Assembly: GCF_000699445.3 (NCBI RefSeq)
Contig: NC_067196.1
Location: forward strand, 74,159,864-74,223,863
Direction of reading: 5' to 3'
Source: Schistosoma haematobium
Lineage: Eukaryota; Platyhelminthes; Trematoda; Strigeidida; Schistosomatidae
DNA: 64,000 nucleotides
Position 1 is the first letter of the stretch. The number at the start of each line of letters is the position of its first letter. Of this stretch, positions 47,201 through 55,489 are shown piece by piece. A model generated the notes under the pieces. The model searched no databases, was not told the DNA's origin, and saw only the letters and a list, made by a program, of their open reading frames with translations. The translations under genes and the position numbers were made by a program.

Positions 47201-50200
47201 TAGGTGCTGCAGATGTCTTGGAAGAAAGTCAACTACAACTAACAGAAGTATAAATAGTTATATACTTTAGTTCTACTCCGAAATACAAAATAACAGATTA
47301 TGGAACCATTTAGACCATCTTTACTCAAGAAGCAGACAAAGTGAACTCTGCTGGTTAACATTAGAATATATCAATGATAAAAGTCTATCAGAAATAAAGG
47401 GTTTCAAACTACAGCCTCTCTAGCTCATCTGTCATATTATCAGACCGGTACTTCAAATTCAACCACCACACATGTTTCGTATTATTCCTGTATATTTTTA
47501 CATCTTAAACAAACACTGGAGAAAAAGGTAAACACTACAATCTCAAGTAATTCACTTACCACCTATTATACCAAATACAACGATGAATGTAACCAAATCA
47601 TAAATGAACAAAGCACTTATTAGAAAGCATAATGAAGTAATGACTGCACCAACTGATGCAACTATACGATAGCCAAAACGATTTACCAGAGCACCCGTAA
47701 ACGGACCTAATACAAAAAAGAGGAAATAATCACATAAAAAAGCTAGTCGCAAATATTGATATACTACCAACAAACTAAAAGAAACTTTTGTTCACCTAGT
47801 TCCAATGATGATATAAAAAATATTATTAAGTACAACATCAAAACCTTTATATATGATAGCTCGAGTTAAGATTTTATACAAAATAAATCGATCTTATATG
47901 ATTATCTGTGGTGTTTGTATGAACTAATGATTCTTTTGTACTAGGTGTCTACATGATTTCCAATTCCAAATACAATACGTTCGTTAGTGCCCACCTAGTT
48001 CTGTCTACTTAGATCGCACTATTTCGGAAATCCCTAGTTCGTACAATAATTCAAATACTTCTAATTATCACAGTATCATAAATATTAAATAAAACTAAAA
48101 CTCAAAAACGACTGTTGAACAATAGAATCATATTAACAAATGGAGCATTCTAGAATTTTACCTATTTTTTTAAAAACTGCAAAGTTTGTATGTTCCTTAA
48201 GCAGCCGTTATTGAAATCAGACATCTCGAATGAAGAAATACAATGCGTACTCATAGATCGCGAAAATATCTCGATTTTTCTAATCACTTTAGATGTGCTT
48301 TTTAGATTTACTGGTTACCAATATTTAGATTTATGAAATTAAATGCTACTTTTTATCAAACGTTTAAATATTAATAATACTATAGGCCGTTATCTGCTTC
48401 AGTAATGCTGATTTAAAACAAGTATTAAAAATGTCCCATCTCTATTTTCAATTAGTTTAGTTGAAATTGATAGTTGTAACCTCTATATCGGATTACATTC
48501 TCAGTTTTAGTATCTCAACAACCTAAATAATCGTGGAATAAATCCATAAGAATCTATTTGGATTTTTTCATTCGAAACTATGTCATTTCAACAGTGGATT
48601 CAAACATAAATAATGGACTAACTATACAGCTTAGCATTCTATCTAAAGCTATCCGAGCGCAAGGGTAGACGAAATAAAAATTCTCTAAGTATGTCATTAC
48701 ACACTCGTAGGTGACCACAGAGTGAAGAAGTAGAAGATTAGGGGTAGGGCAATAGACATGGAAGACAAGTTGAAAGAAAACTAAAAATATTCTCTACTTA
48801 ATTCTTAGGTTGAGTACTACCAATTGACAGTGGAAGTTAGATATCGACATTGGGACTGAAACTTACAACTTATTTTACATAACCGTAACGAAATTTGAGA
48901 TAGAAGCACCAGGTCATTACTGGCGTCTTTTAGATATCTTCGACGAAAAAGATCCAACCTATTACTTCCAGCTGAATCTAATTACATCTAAACGGCCCAA
49001 ATGGCTGGTGCTTCGAGTAAATAAATGGTCAAAACCCTATTAAGATAACGACAGAGAAATGTCTGACAACTATCGTCGTCAAGACCATATCCACGTCACA
49101 CTCAAACGAAGCTCAGGAGTAGCGAACGCAAAAAGCCGCACATGTTTTTTACATGACCGGTAGACAAGTCGATCGAATCTTCACCCTTCACTAAGCTTTA
49201 GAATATAGAAACCCTTACAGATTCTTGATTGTAGATGCATTCTTTTCTCTAAGGACGAAGTTTATCTCTATGGTACAAGAATTCTGATAATAAGTATAAT
49301 AATGTATACCAAAGAAGTATGTCAATCCAATAAAGCCCCTTTACTCGTTCTTTTGGCAAGAACAGAGTTCACTGGTGGACGAACTTCTGAGTTGGCTACT
49401 TTAAGTGATGTCTATCAGAGCTGCCCAATCTCCTTTTTTATACTATATACTTCAAACCAGATCTTTCTTAGTCTAAAATAAATCCACCTGGAAACCCTAG
49501 TTATATCAAAGTTAGTAAACGATAGTTTTGTTTGATGAAGATACTAACCACATCGGCTTTTAAATGTTTTGAGTGGTTATACAAGAATATTTCGAATGGG
49601 TTAATTTTCTTTGAAATCAAAATAATCCATCAGATTTTGGCTGTTTCAATGGTCATTGTAATCCTGTGGAGTGAAGTAGTTGACAATGTTAACCATTCTA
49701 CGTAGCTTGATAATCTTATCAACCCTGACGATAGGTCACTGATGAAAACTCGGGATTGTACAAAAATATCACACAACATCTGCATAAACTAAGCGGAGAA
49801 TTGTATAGTTACATAGCTGAGAGAATCGGTCTATGAAATCAAAATTTATGTTTAAGTTGCAAGTGTGTGGTATTTCATTCATATCATTACTTTCATATAG
49901 TGAAACCATAAAGAGAGTAATCCTAACATTATGCTTTCAAGGTTACAGATAGCTTGGATATCCTGCAAATTTCTGTTGACTGATGTGCTTGAGACAAACG
50001 TTATACATAGCAACCCAACGATCTATCATATTGCTTTGTGATGGCTTGCATAAAAAAACTAGGGAAAAAGTGGCATCATATTACGAAAGCAATAGGTGCA
50101 TGAGAGAATAGTGAAAGAAAGTTGAAGGCCTCTTGGCTATGGTTCGCCGGATATTGTAGTCTGTGGTCAAAAATTACTTGAAATATTTCTGTCAGACGCA

Positions 50201-52801
50201 ATTACTATAAAACGCTCTTCATTTAACAAATCTTTAACTTGTCGTCTATTGGATACTCTCATCAGATCTTAGTTACCTATTTTCTGGACTGTTCTTAGTT
50301 TTCCATTATTATTTCTATTACTCTCTTTACAAGTTGTCCCTTATCTTTTCACTTTCCTTACGCATCACTGCTGATAATAACAATACTTCATGTCCAATAA
50401 GATGATTATTATGTTATAAGCAGTAAGGTGGGAAATTTAAAAAAATGTGAGACTACACAACTCAAATTAATGTATACGAGTCCCAATTCAACAACAACTA
50501 ATCACTAAAATTAAAGATAACTTAATTAATGGGGTAGTGAACAGATATTGACGAAGATACTAAATATGTGCCACAAAACAAACAACTGAGCACATGGACT
50601 CCATACATTATCTCAGATGTTATAGTATGAACATTTCGTAATAGGCCTTTTGTAAAGTAAAATTGTTTGGAATAATCCAATGCACTGTTTCCCCTAAAAA
50701 ATAACAGATGTTTACCTACCGAATAAAAAATACATCCCACACAGTAATGCTCCAGGCAAGCTTAACAAAGCTAAAGATGGTTTTCTTTGTGACTCATTTG
50801 AGTCAGATGGATCTATTCTGAACTGTCCTTCGTGAATCATTTCATTAATGTGTAGACCAAAAGTGAAGCACACACCATCCACAGCAAAGATGCATAGAAA
50901 ACTCCCTAGTGCAACAAGCCAACCCCAACCACCATTTGGAGCTGGTTCACGTAAAAAATCTAAGAATGGAAAAATAATTGTTGATATGAAGTGATACTAG
51001 CACAGAAAAATGTAATTGAATAGTAATGTATGCAAATAGTATACTCCAGACTGAGATAAAAAGAATTCTAGTATTAGCGATGGTCTGGAAGTTACATGGT
51101 ATGATAATAAACCATATTTAGTGACACTTAGAATGGTGGGAGTAGCACATCTTGAACCAAGAAACGACTACTCCCCAGTACCTTAAATTCAGCTAATGCC
51201 AAGATATTTGACTGTATGGACCCGTAAAGAATTCTATACCATAGAAATAACCTTTAGAAAAAAAGTGATATCATTTTGTATGTCTACTGCTTGATATTTA
51301 TTCACATATCCAGTCAGTCGGCCAGCAGTTGTCTTCTGGAATTCAATGAGATAGGTTTGAAGACCGGTCCTCTCAGTAAATCTTCAGTTAAGGAGTCGCA
51401 ATAATATCAGTATTCTATTATTCGAAGCATTATAATAAGTAGGTAATTTTTTGTTATGAAAAAGCATGGATGTCCAAAAGATATACGAAAAAAACAAGAA
51501 TGCACTGCTACTTTGAAAAACTCTCTCTTCGTATTAATTTTTAAAATGAGTTTACGAACTGCATAAAATAGGGTTGGGATATTGACTTATTATTTTTCGT
51601 ATCAACCGATTCAGTCTGTGAAGATTGTAAGAAAAATAACTGGAATGTCATTTAACGTCGATCATTTAAAAAAATTGACTGTTTCCTCAGAATTCAGAGT
51701 ATCATGTTTAAAAAATGACCGAAATAAGATCGGCCACTGAACATTATAATATAGCTAGTAACACAATATCTTAGTTATCTAGCAATTTATAAATCTTAAC
51801 TAGTGAACTAGCCTAAGTACCTAAATGCACGAAACGGTAGCTTAGTGGTTAAGGTACTGGAATTTCAACAAAAATACGTCGCTGCTTCGAAGCCCGTTCC
51901 ACCCACTTCAGTTCAGGTATAGTTATCCCTAACATTTATGGACTGTGCCTCAAAGCCAAGCACATCAACCAATACTTGATGGGATATTATTTAAGCCTAC
52001 TTTCGCAAAGTTTATTGATGAAGTAGATAGACATAGTAATGGAAGTTCAAATGCTGTAAAAACGGTAGATGATAACATTTTGTAAATGTTGACCTACGAC
52101 ACAGTTCGGTGTCAGGACCAAGGTCTCAATATCAGTACGTTATAACCGGACAGAAATTTGTAGACATCATGGAACATGCATAATTAAACTACAGTGAGTT
52201 AAGATTTTATTACAGAAAACTAAATTTCACAGCAATAATTGATACGTAGACGATTAATGTCCTAATTTTTGGCTTTACTGACCGTAGTATTCAGTAAGAC
52301 GCATGACTCTATAGTACCATAAAATCCCACAATATTAAAAACATAGAAATTGTAAACGTGGAACAAACCTTCATTTATTTCATATCCTTCTTTATCTGAG
52401 ACATGAGGTCGAATATTTCTAGCTGGATCACTAGGTGGTTTAAGATTCTCAAAAGGATTATCAGTGGTTCTTGATGGTTGGGTAAATTGGTGATCAGAAT
52501 TTGTAGATAATTGGGCTGATGTCTCACCAGGAAAATCAGTTATCTCTTGAACACATGGTGGTTGTAAATGTAAATCAGGTACAACAGGTTGTGAGTACAA
52601 AATGGGTTTCTGTTTACAGTAATCAATTGAAATAGATTTCACAGGTTCATTAGACGATAAGCTGATATGTTTTGTTTGATGAACAGACAGAACGGTGGAA
52701 TTATGTATTTCATCAGCAATACCATAACCATCATCGCTTCCGATATAAAACTGTTGAATAGGCAAAGCTGGAGCTGAACTTTCTCGGTGAACACACAGCA
52801 T
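16860..52801 (-). CDS. Monocarboxylate transporter-like (SLC16/MCT) protein, 13 exons, long TM6-TM7 loop
   Basis: Family members move monocarboxylates such as lactate and pyruvate, or related small molecules, across the plasma membrane, often with protons. The substrate here cannot be read from sequence. Thirteen exons join in phase to about 1,212 codons. Family signs are NGGWGW at residues 153-158 before TM1 (usual first residue Asp/Glu, here Asn), NRFGYR at 233-238 after TM2, [12 protein letters not shown] at 290-301 before TM5, and GRLFAG in TM8. Twelve membrane segments are visible in exons 2-5 and 9-13. The usual family length is 450-600 residues; the excess is a 144-residue first exon and a TM6-TM7 loop of about 500 residues. 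Coordinates span introns. The first ATG (52801) has an in-frame TGA 27 bases upstream. The C-terminus is provisional. Confidence 0.9.
17225..20988 (-). other. MCT-like gene intron 12
   Basis: GT-AG intron of 3.8 kb. It is AT-rich, with a decayed RTE-B tail at 19900-20400 and no other recognised feature. Confidence 0.85.
19900..20400 (-). mobile_element. RTE-B retrotransposon fragment, C-terminal part and 3' UTR
   Basis: The plus strand carries, in order, an AACGTAGAAC-type 3' UTR block and GATTCTGAGC...ACGACAATCATACGGACCCCAACC. Next come a GCCTTGGTTTGTTCGCCCCTA block and GTTGATGAAAATTCACTAAC. These match, in the same order, the better preserved minus-strand copy at 28960-29583. Many substitutions and a gap of about 40 bases make it an old copy. 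Confidence 0.65.
20989..21114 (-). CDS. MCT-like gene exon 12: TM10-TM11
   Basis: Residues 1050-1091: [21 protein letters not shown], then TM11 ([21 protein letters not shown]). The VELFGLxxLTNAFGxLLxxQG pattern is characteristic of MCTs. Acceptor ATTTTCAG, donor G/GTAAAT, phase 1 at both ends. Confidence 0.92.
21115..23071 (-). other. MCT-like gene intron 11
   Basis: GT-AG intron of 2.0 kb, a large part of which (22035-22790) is an antisense RTE-A copy. Confidence 0.85.
22035..22790 (+). mobile_element. RTE-A retrotransposon fragment, RT C-terminal third
   Basis: Read across frames on the plus strand: [38 protein letters not shown], then the GVETWRT region, [11 protein letters not shown] and a [19 protein letters not shown] region. 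It ends in [15 protein letters not shown] coding sequence near 22750. This is the post-catalytic part of an RTE reverse transcriptase to near its natural C-terminus. Stops (TAA near 22314) and frameshifts mark it as dead. It is antisense to the transporter gene. Confidence 0.8.
23072..23332 (-). CDS. MCT-like gene exon 11: TM9-TM10
   Basis: Residues 963-1049: [21 protein letters not shown]9 ([21 protein letters not shown]), a polar loop, then the start of TM10 ([14 protein letters not shown]). Acceptor CGTATACAG, donor A/GTAAGT, phase 1 at both ends. Confidence 0.9.
23333..26527 (-). other. MCT-like gene intron 10
   Basis: GT-AG intron of 3.2 kb. It carries an RTE-B endonuclease fragment at 25613-26162; the remainder is AT-rich with no recognised feature. 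Confidence 0.85.
25613..26162 (-). mobile_element. RTE-B retrotransposon fragment, apurinic-like endonuclease domain
   Basis: The minus strand encodes [62 protein letters not shown] and [15 protein letters not shown], ending [11 protein letters not shown]. These are the blocks of the APE-type endonuclease that opens RTE open reading frames; it nicks target DNA to prime reverse transcription. The usual catalytic Glu (SETRI) is Lys here. One in-frame stop interrupts it near 25751, and the copy ends before the reverse transcriptase. Confidence 0.82.
26528..26764 (-). CDS. MCT-like gene exon 10: TM7-TM8
   Basis: Residues 884-962. [10 protein letters not shown] completes TM7 as in other MCTs (VPYFYL type). 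An outward-facing loop of about 50 residues follows, longer than usual, with two Cys ([12 protein letters not shown]) and an N-glycosylation-type NRT. TM8 then ends [15 protein letters not shown], whose Arg sits where family members keep a TM8 Arg important for transport. Acceptor TTTTTTTAG, donor G/GTGAAT, phase 1 at both ends. Confidence 0.9.
26765..28251 (-). other. MCT-like gene intron 9
   Basis: GT-AG intron of 1.5 kb, AT-rich, no transposon recognised. Confidence 0.8.
28252..28570 (-). CDS. MCT-like gene exon 9: end of loop and start of TM7
   Basis: Residues 778-883: [19 protein letters not shown], a polar stretch, then [20 protein letters not shown] and TM7 ([15 protein letters not shown]). 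Acceptor CGATATAG, donor G/GTAAGA, phase 0 to phase 1. The long TM6-TM7 loop ends at about residue 865. Confidence 0.88.
28960..29583 (-). mobile_element. RTE-B retrotransposon fragment, RT C-terminus and 3' UTR (best preserved)
   Basis: The minus strand reads nearly open from [19 protein letters not shown] through [35 protein letters not shown] and [17 protein letters not shown]. Only one stop was seen, a TAG in place of Trp just after GRCRLLG (near 29252). This is the C-terminal domain of an RTE element. The 5' truncation just upstream of LLVFDHRCL is typical of incomplete target-primed reverse transcription. The fewer lesions suggest it is the youngest RTE-B copy here. Confidence 0.85.
30265..30400 (-). 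mobile_element. RTE-B 3' UTR remnant
   Basis: CAACTTAGAATCTGGCACA...GGGCCAAGTTGCGACATCACATCAGCAC aligns by eye with the 3' UTR block at 28970-29030 and at 42895-42960, in the same orientation. Confidence 0.55.
31711..31977 (-). CDS. MCT-like gene exon 8: long cytoplasmic loop with RPDFFYAGN motif
   Basis: Residues 689-777: [18 protein letters not shown] to TTSKQLPCD. The [21 protein letters not shown] segment (about residues 746-766) resembles the KDIFYSGS-type segment found late in the central loop of several animal MCTs. This suggests the loop is an expanded version of the normal one rather than foreign. Acceptor CCTTTCAAG, donor GAT/GTAAGT, phase 0 at both ends. Confidence 0.87.
31978..35560 (-). 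other. MCT-like gene intron 7
   Basis: GT-AG intron of 3.6 kb, containing a divergent SINE with hammerhead remnant at 33404-33560 and otherwise AT-rich sequence. Confidence 0.85.
33404..33560 (-). repeat. Divergent tRNA-headed SINE with hammerhead remnant
   Basis: It aligns block by block with the SINE at 1590-1760. The plus-strand order is a GGTTTCGTG block, GACTTGTTAGCAAGATATACCTG, a tRNA-like body, then GGGTTATCCGG. On the minus strand GAAA is kept (33441-33444), but CUGANGA has become CTAACAA (33460-33466), losing G5 and G8, and the B box is no longer recognisable. It is older than the first copy. Confidence 0.55.
35561..36004 (-). CDS. MCT-like gene exon 7: long cytoplasmic loop
   Basis: Residues 541-688: [19 protein letters not shown], then Ser-rich and Arg-rich sequence ([27 protein letters not shown]) to SISAQES. 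Acceptor TACTTTAG, donor TCT/GTATGT, phase 0 at both ends. Many Ser/Thr next to Arg suggest phosphorylation sites, but none is proven. Confidence 0.85.
36297..36370 (+). mobile_element. RTE-A 5' leader fragment with hammerhead-like motif
   Basis: It shares the GTTGTAAGCAGCTGATGAG start and the ATGAATTCATATTATT block with 15224-15300, and aligns with the start of the RTE-A copy at 39661. It contains CTGATGA (36307-36313) and GAAA (36323-36326). A hairpin at 36327-36344, an ATT triplet (36344-36346) and CTGC (36347-36350), complementary to GCAG (36303-36306), complete a hammerhead-like order. Confidence 0.6.
36580..37400 (-). mobile_element. RTE-B retrotransposon fragment, RT 3' part
   Basis: The minus strand from about 37372 reads [40 protein letters not shown] and [12 protein letters not shown]. 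It then continues, with breaks, through a YGTWSVRVD region (about 36990-36960) to a [12 protein letters not shown] region near 36830 and a 3' UTR block near 36640. It is contiguous but heavily mutated. The order matches RTE-B copies elsewhere. Confidence 0.72.
39661..40570 (+). mobile_element. RTE-A retrotransposon, internally deleted copy
   Basis: It starts with the family's 5' leader (TTGTAAGC...GAAATAAAAATGG), then encodes, with stops, the APE-type endonuclease: [13 protein letters not shown] (about 39852), [14 protein letters not shown] (about 40164) and LMGDRSWDG where GDLNA is usual. At about 40378 it jumps to a reverse-transcriptase piece ([17 protein letters not shown]), and at about 40465 to the C-terminal DQDRVGW-type region. 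At least two internal deletions have removed most of the RT, including its catalytic core. Confidence 0.8.
41087..41510 (-). CDS. MCT-like gene exon 6: long cytoplasmic loop
   Basis: Residues 399-540, reading [19 protein letters not shown], then a polar, Ser/Asn/Gln-rich run to [11 protein letters not shown]. There is no membrane segment or known domain. The exon boundary is CAACCT/GTAGGT; the open frame runs on past it but hits a poly-Lys, AT-rich stretch, and the next exon joins only in phase 0 here. Confidence 0.82.
42745..42792 (+). repeat. 48-base dispersed repeat, copy 1
   Basis: Matches 44234-44281 at about 45 of 48 positions. The shared core includes CCAGTTACTAGTATAT and CTGCGGTAAGGA. 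Flanks are dissimilar. Family unknown. Confidence 0.75.
42885..43290 (-). mobile_element. RTE-B retrotransposon fragment, C-terminus and 3' UTR
   Basis: The plus strand shows the 3' UTR block (AACGTAGAACCTAGCG, TTTCAAGTTGCCACTCCATA) and the complement of the C-terminal region (ATCGGTTACGACAATCATAC). The order and orientation are the same as at 28960-29583. Heavily mutated. Confidence 0.68.
43734..43903 (-). CDS. MCT-like gene exon 5: end of TM6 and start of long loop
   Basis: Residues 343-398. VGIALFRP closes TM6; the rest is strongly basic ([24 protein letters not shown]), as expected for a positively charged cytoplasmic face. Acceptor AACGACAG, donor CG/GTAAGT, phase 0 to phase 2. Confidence 0.88.
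43904..46435 (-). other. MCT-like gene intron 4
   Basis: GT-AG intron of 2.5 kb. It carries the second copy of the 48-base repeat (44234-44281); otherwise nothing is recognised. Confidence 0.85.
44234..44281 (+). repeat. 48-base dispersed repeat, copy 2
   Basis: Same orientation as copy 1 at 42745-42792, with about three mismatches. Confidence 0.75.
46436..46641 (-). CDS. MCT-like gene exon 4: TM4-TM6 with second family motif
   Basis: Residues 274-342: [12 protein letters not shown] ends TM4, then [15 protein letters not shown], the family's second conserved motif (YFxKRRxLAxG pattern) leading into TM5 ([18 protein letters not shown]). TM6 starts at [18 protein letters not shown]. Acceptor TTTCCTAG, donor TTA/GTAAGT, phase 1 to phase 0. 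Confidence 0.93.
46642..47559 (-). other. MCT-like gene intron 3
   Basis: GT-AG intron of 0.9 kb, AT-rich, no transposon recognised. Confidence 0.85.
47560..47706 (-). CDS. MCT-like gene exon 3: TM3-TM4
   Basis: Residues 225-273: [14 protein letters not shown], the cytoplasmic loop motif typical of major facilitators, then TM3 ([20 protein letters not shown]) and the start of TM4 ([13 protein letters not shown]). Acceptor TTGTATTAG, donor G/GTAAGT, phase 1 at both ends. Confidence 0.93.
47707..50719 (-). other. MCT-like gene intron 2
   Basis: GT-AG intron of 3.0 kb. The part from about 48660 to 49460 is less AT-rich than its surroundings and may be an old transposon, but no motif could be read. 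Confidence 0.8.
50720..50959 (-). CDS. MCT-like gene exon 2: signature motif, TM1-TM2
   Basis: Residues 145-224. After FLREPAP comes the MCT signature NGGWGW, then TM1 ([20 protein letters not shown]) and a loop of about 25 residues. TM2 is [19 protein letters not shown]. Acceptor CATTCTTAG, donor G/GTAGGT, phase 1 at both ends. This exon alone is enough to place the gene in the SLC16 family. Confidence 0.93.
50960..52368 (-). other. MCT-like gene intron 1
   Basis: GT-AG intron of 1.4 kb containing a tRNA-headed SINE-like sequence near 51830. Confidence 0.85.
51826..51990 (+). repeat. tRNA-headed SINE-like sequence
   Basis: A canonical A box TAGCTTAGTGG (51838-51848) is followed 46 bases later by GCTTCGAAGCC (51884-51894), one base from the B-box consensus GGTTCGAANCC. 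It reads like a tRNA-derived RNA polymerase III promoter. The acceptor and anticodon stems do not fold into a normal tRNA, so a SINE head is more likely than a tRNA gene. No hammerhead core was found downstream. Confidence 0.55.
52369..52801 (-). CDS. MCT-like gene exon 1: N-terminal cytoplasmic region
   Basis: Residues 1-144, starting [11 protein letters not shown] at the ATG complementary to 52799-52801. An in-frame stop upstream supports this start, although a 5' untranslated exon further upstream is possible. The segment is hydrophilic, rich in Ser, Pro, Gln and His ([30 protein letters not shown]), with no membrane segment. It ends AATGAAG before GTTTGT, phase 1. Family members usually have only 10-60 residues before TM1, so this is a long extension. 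Confidence 0.85.
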
Positions 52802-53234
52802 AGTCTTCAAAAATAGTCGTCAAGAAATTTCATGCGTCATATACTAAATTAAATAGTATAATATAACATTGTTATATGTTTACATAAGTAATTAAAACGA
52901 TCAATATTTAAGTCTCACTGAAACTCTTAATTGTAAGTCAGACAGGAATTTTCAGGAGCTATAACGGCAACTAGATGACCATTCAAACCTTAAACCTGTT
53001 TGCTCTAACTAGGAGAACCATCAGGAATAGATAATTAAACAAGGAAAATGCACATCAGAACGGATGAAAAGTAAACACTCACTAGTGTAAAAAAAATACT
53101 AATGAAGACTGATATTCATATGGCGAGCTAATAAGTAGCCCAATGAAAAGGTCAATCGACAACAATTAGAAACAACCTGAAGGACAAGTGCATTTCATTG
53201 GCTAAGGAACTGACCAATTTCCTAAGGACTAGAG

Positions 53235-53280
<46 letters not shown>

Positions 53281-53590
53281 GAATATTTATGTAATTTATT
53301 CGGCAGCTCAATACACTTTTTCGCTCATTCTTGTGTTCTCACTCAAGTAATCAGTCGGATAGAGGGAGTTAGCCTGTAGCACACCGTGTATCACTAACAG
53401 ATTTTGGATAACGCCCGTCAAACAGATATAAGTTGAATAACTATAAAAAGCTGTCTAGTTTTAGTTTAGGATTCATCAATGATGCAAAACAATGGCTCCA
53501 GAAAAATAAAGCCAAGAACTTCAATGTCTTAAAAGTGCGTTTACTGTTTGCCATCAAAGTAAAGTGTTTATTTTATGAACCTACAGAATA
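52802..53590. other. 5' flank of the transporter gene
   Basis: AT-rich sequence upstream of the predicted start, with a perfect (TA)n run at about 53237-53277. A 5' untranslated exon or promoter may lie here but no reliable signal was seen. Confidence 0.4.
53237..53277. repeat. (TA)n microsatellite
   Basis: Perfect dinucleotide run of about 20 units in the 5' flank of the transporter gene. Confidence 0.95.
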
Positions 53591-53599
53591 ATAGTTTGT

Positions 53600-54330
53600 A
53601 GAAACCTGGGTTCCAAGTCAGTAAATAATAAGCCCCCAAATGTCCTGGTATGGCCGAGAGTGGGGAGAGTCCGCTCACCCCCTCGAAATGCTCTCACATG
53701 GCCACGCGTATGTAGCCTCTGCCAGGGAAGTCCTACCCACTGCCTTCTCGTGGCGGGGGTATTGTTTACGAAAATGGGAGGACGAAAAGCGTATGTCCGG
53801 CGCTTTAACCGGATTCCAAACCAATGGTGCACATGGGCTCCAGTATCCTGAGCGAACAAATGGCGTATGAACTAATCGTTGATCACCGGCTTCCATGAGA
53901 CTGCATCTCCTTACGATGCTACACTGCCTTGTGGATCAGACCTTCAGGTCGAAGGCTGTGGGTGTGGCCCCCTAAGAAAACTACCTGCTTCGGTTTGGGC
54001 ACCCGGACAGTATCACAGCCCTCACACATATCGAATGAGATTTGTGTGGCGCATATGTATTTGGTGCCTTCTTGTACCAACATCTATGTGTTAAAATATA
54101 ATAAAGCAATACAAAACCTAGTATAAATATCCATCGAACCCAATTCCAAAAACACATTAGTACAGAGACAAAGTCAGAATGCGAGTAAAGTAGTGCAGAA
54201 GCCAGCAACAGCAAGAAAAAACACAGAGGATATGACTCAAGAAAAAGGGAGAATTTCTACACTACAAAAAGCATAAAATAGATTACAGTCCCATAATTCT
54301 GGAGAAAACAAAGACTGAACGCACCTGGGC
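53600..54330 (+). repeat. GC-rich repeat-like block, unclassified
   Basis: From about 53636 to 54060 the base composition turns sharply GC-richer than anything else in the window, with overlapping short open frames on both strands and no consistent protein. It runs into A-rich sequence (54080-54330) that leads directly to an RTE-B remnant. The sudden boundaries suggest an inserted non-coding repeat, perhaps the 5' leader of a retrotransposon. Orientation is arbitrary. Confidence 0.45.
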
Positions 54331-54540
54331 CATCACGACTGATTCTTAGTCACGCCACACAACATCTATAACCATCGATCACGATAGTTGCACGGTCGCT
54401 AACTAGATAGTCTGTACTTACCAAAAGGGCTTAGTCAAACAACCACTGACTTCGTAGAACAATGGGCATCCCAATGGTTAGACCGCTCTCAGTTTCATCT
54501 CAGAGGCTACTTGTTAAGTAACTCGATATTGTCAAGAGAA
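54331..54540 (-). mobile_element. RTE-B retrotransposon remnant
   Basis: TGATTCTTAGTCACGCCACA, ATCGATCACGATAGTTGCAC, a TAGTCTGTACTTACC block and CACTGACTTC follow the order of the RTE-B C-terminal region at 29195-29310, in the same orientation. Very degraded. Confidence 0.55.
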
Positions 54541-55489
54541 TTTGGGACAATTAATACAGTTTAGTGTGATATCAATATTAATATGCCTACATTATATAAG
54601 GAAGTACTGAGATACCTCAATGGATTATCCATTGATATATCCATGGATATATATATATATATCCATTGGATTCTAATAGCGTTGTTTGAAACAATGTACC
54701 ATCCTGAGATAATAACTTGCAAAAGCAAAACACATCATCACAATAAAAAAAAATAAAGAGAGAGAATAATGGTTGCTAAGACAGAAACTGCAGAAAGAGA
54801 TGGAAAATAGTCTTACTCCGAACGAATAGGTATTTTTAAACTTAAAATTGACATTCATAAAACGTAAAATTCTAGGAGGCTTAAAATTTGGGAATTACAT
54901 TTAGCTATAATTAAAAAACAGTGAGCAAATAATTCAAATCTCAGTACATATAAAAGTAGATGGCTGCAAACCCACCACAGTGACACAAGAGTTAGAGCAA
55001 ACTGTGGTGAACAGGCAGAAATTAAATAATGAAGTGGCAACATAGATGTTTAAAAAACATATTTTACACCTTCTGTTAATGTGAAAAGTACTTTACTCAC
55101 GTAAAAGCAAAAACAACTACTTGGAATCAAAGTGTGCGCATCATTTCTGCTAGACGAGTACATTTAGCTCATATTATTCGGTTTAAACAATTTTGGTACT
55201 CACTAATCAGCAAGAAGTAGGGTACATCGGTCGGCCTCTATAGTTCATCACAGTGTGTTTTTAAGTATGAACCAACTTGTTTTCTGCATTCATTCTCTCA
55301 CACAGCTGATACCACCTGTTCGGATAGACTTTTAGTCCCTAACAAATGGTTCAAATGGCTCAAATGGTTGTGGACGAAATAGAAGAAGCTTTCACTTAAC
55401 AGGCTCCCGAGACTTGTAGCAGGGAATCACGAATAACTCCAGGCAGGAACCTATGCATGTTAACGATAAAAGAGGAAGAGGAAATCGCT
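54541..55489. other. Spacer with TA repeat and imperfect inverted repeats
   Basis: A cluster of TCCATTG/TCCATGG units around a short (TA)n (about 54615-54672) can fold back on itself. The rest shows nothing recognisable. Confidence 0.45.

Noticed and set aside
53581..54214. Several overlapping 60-90 codon frames in the GC-rich block
   Set aside because: Open on both strands simultaneously because of composition; no conserved motif in any frame.
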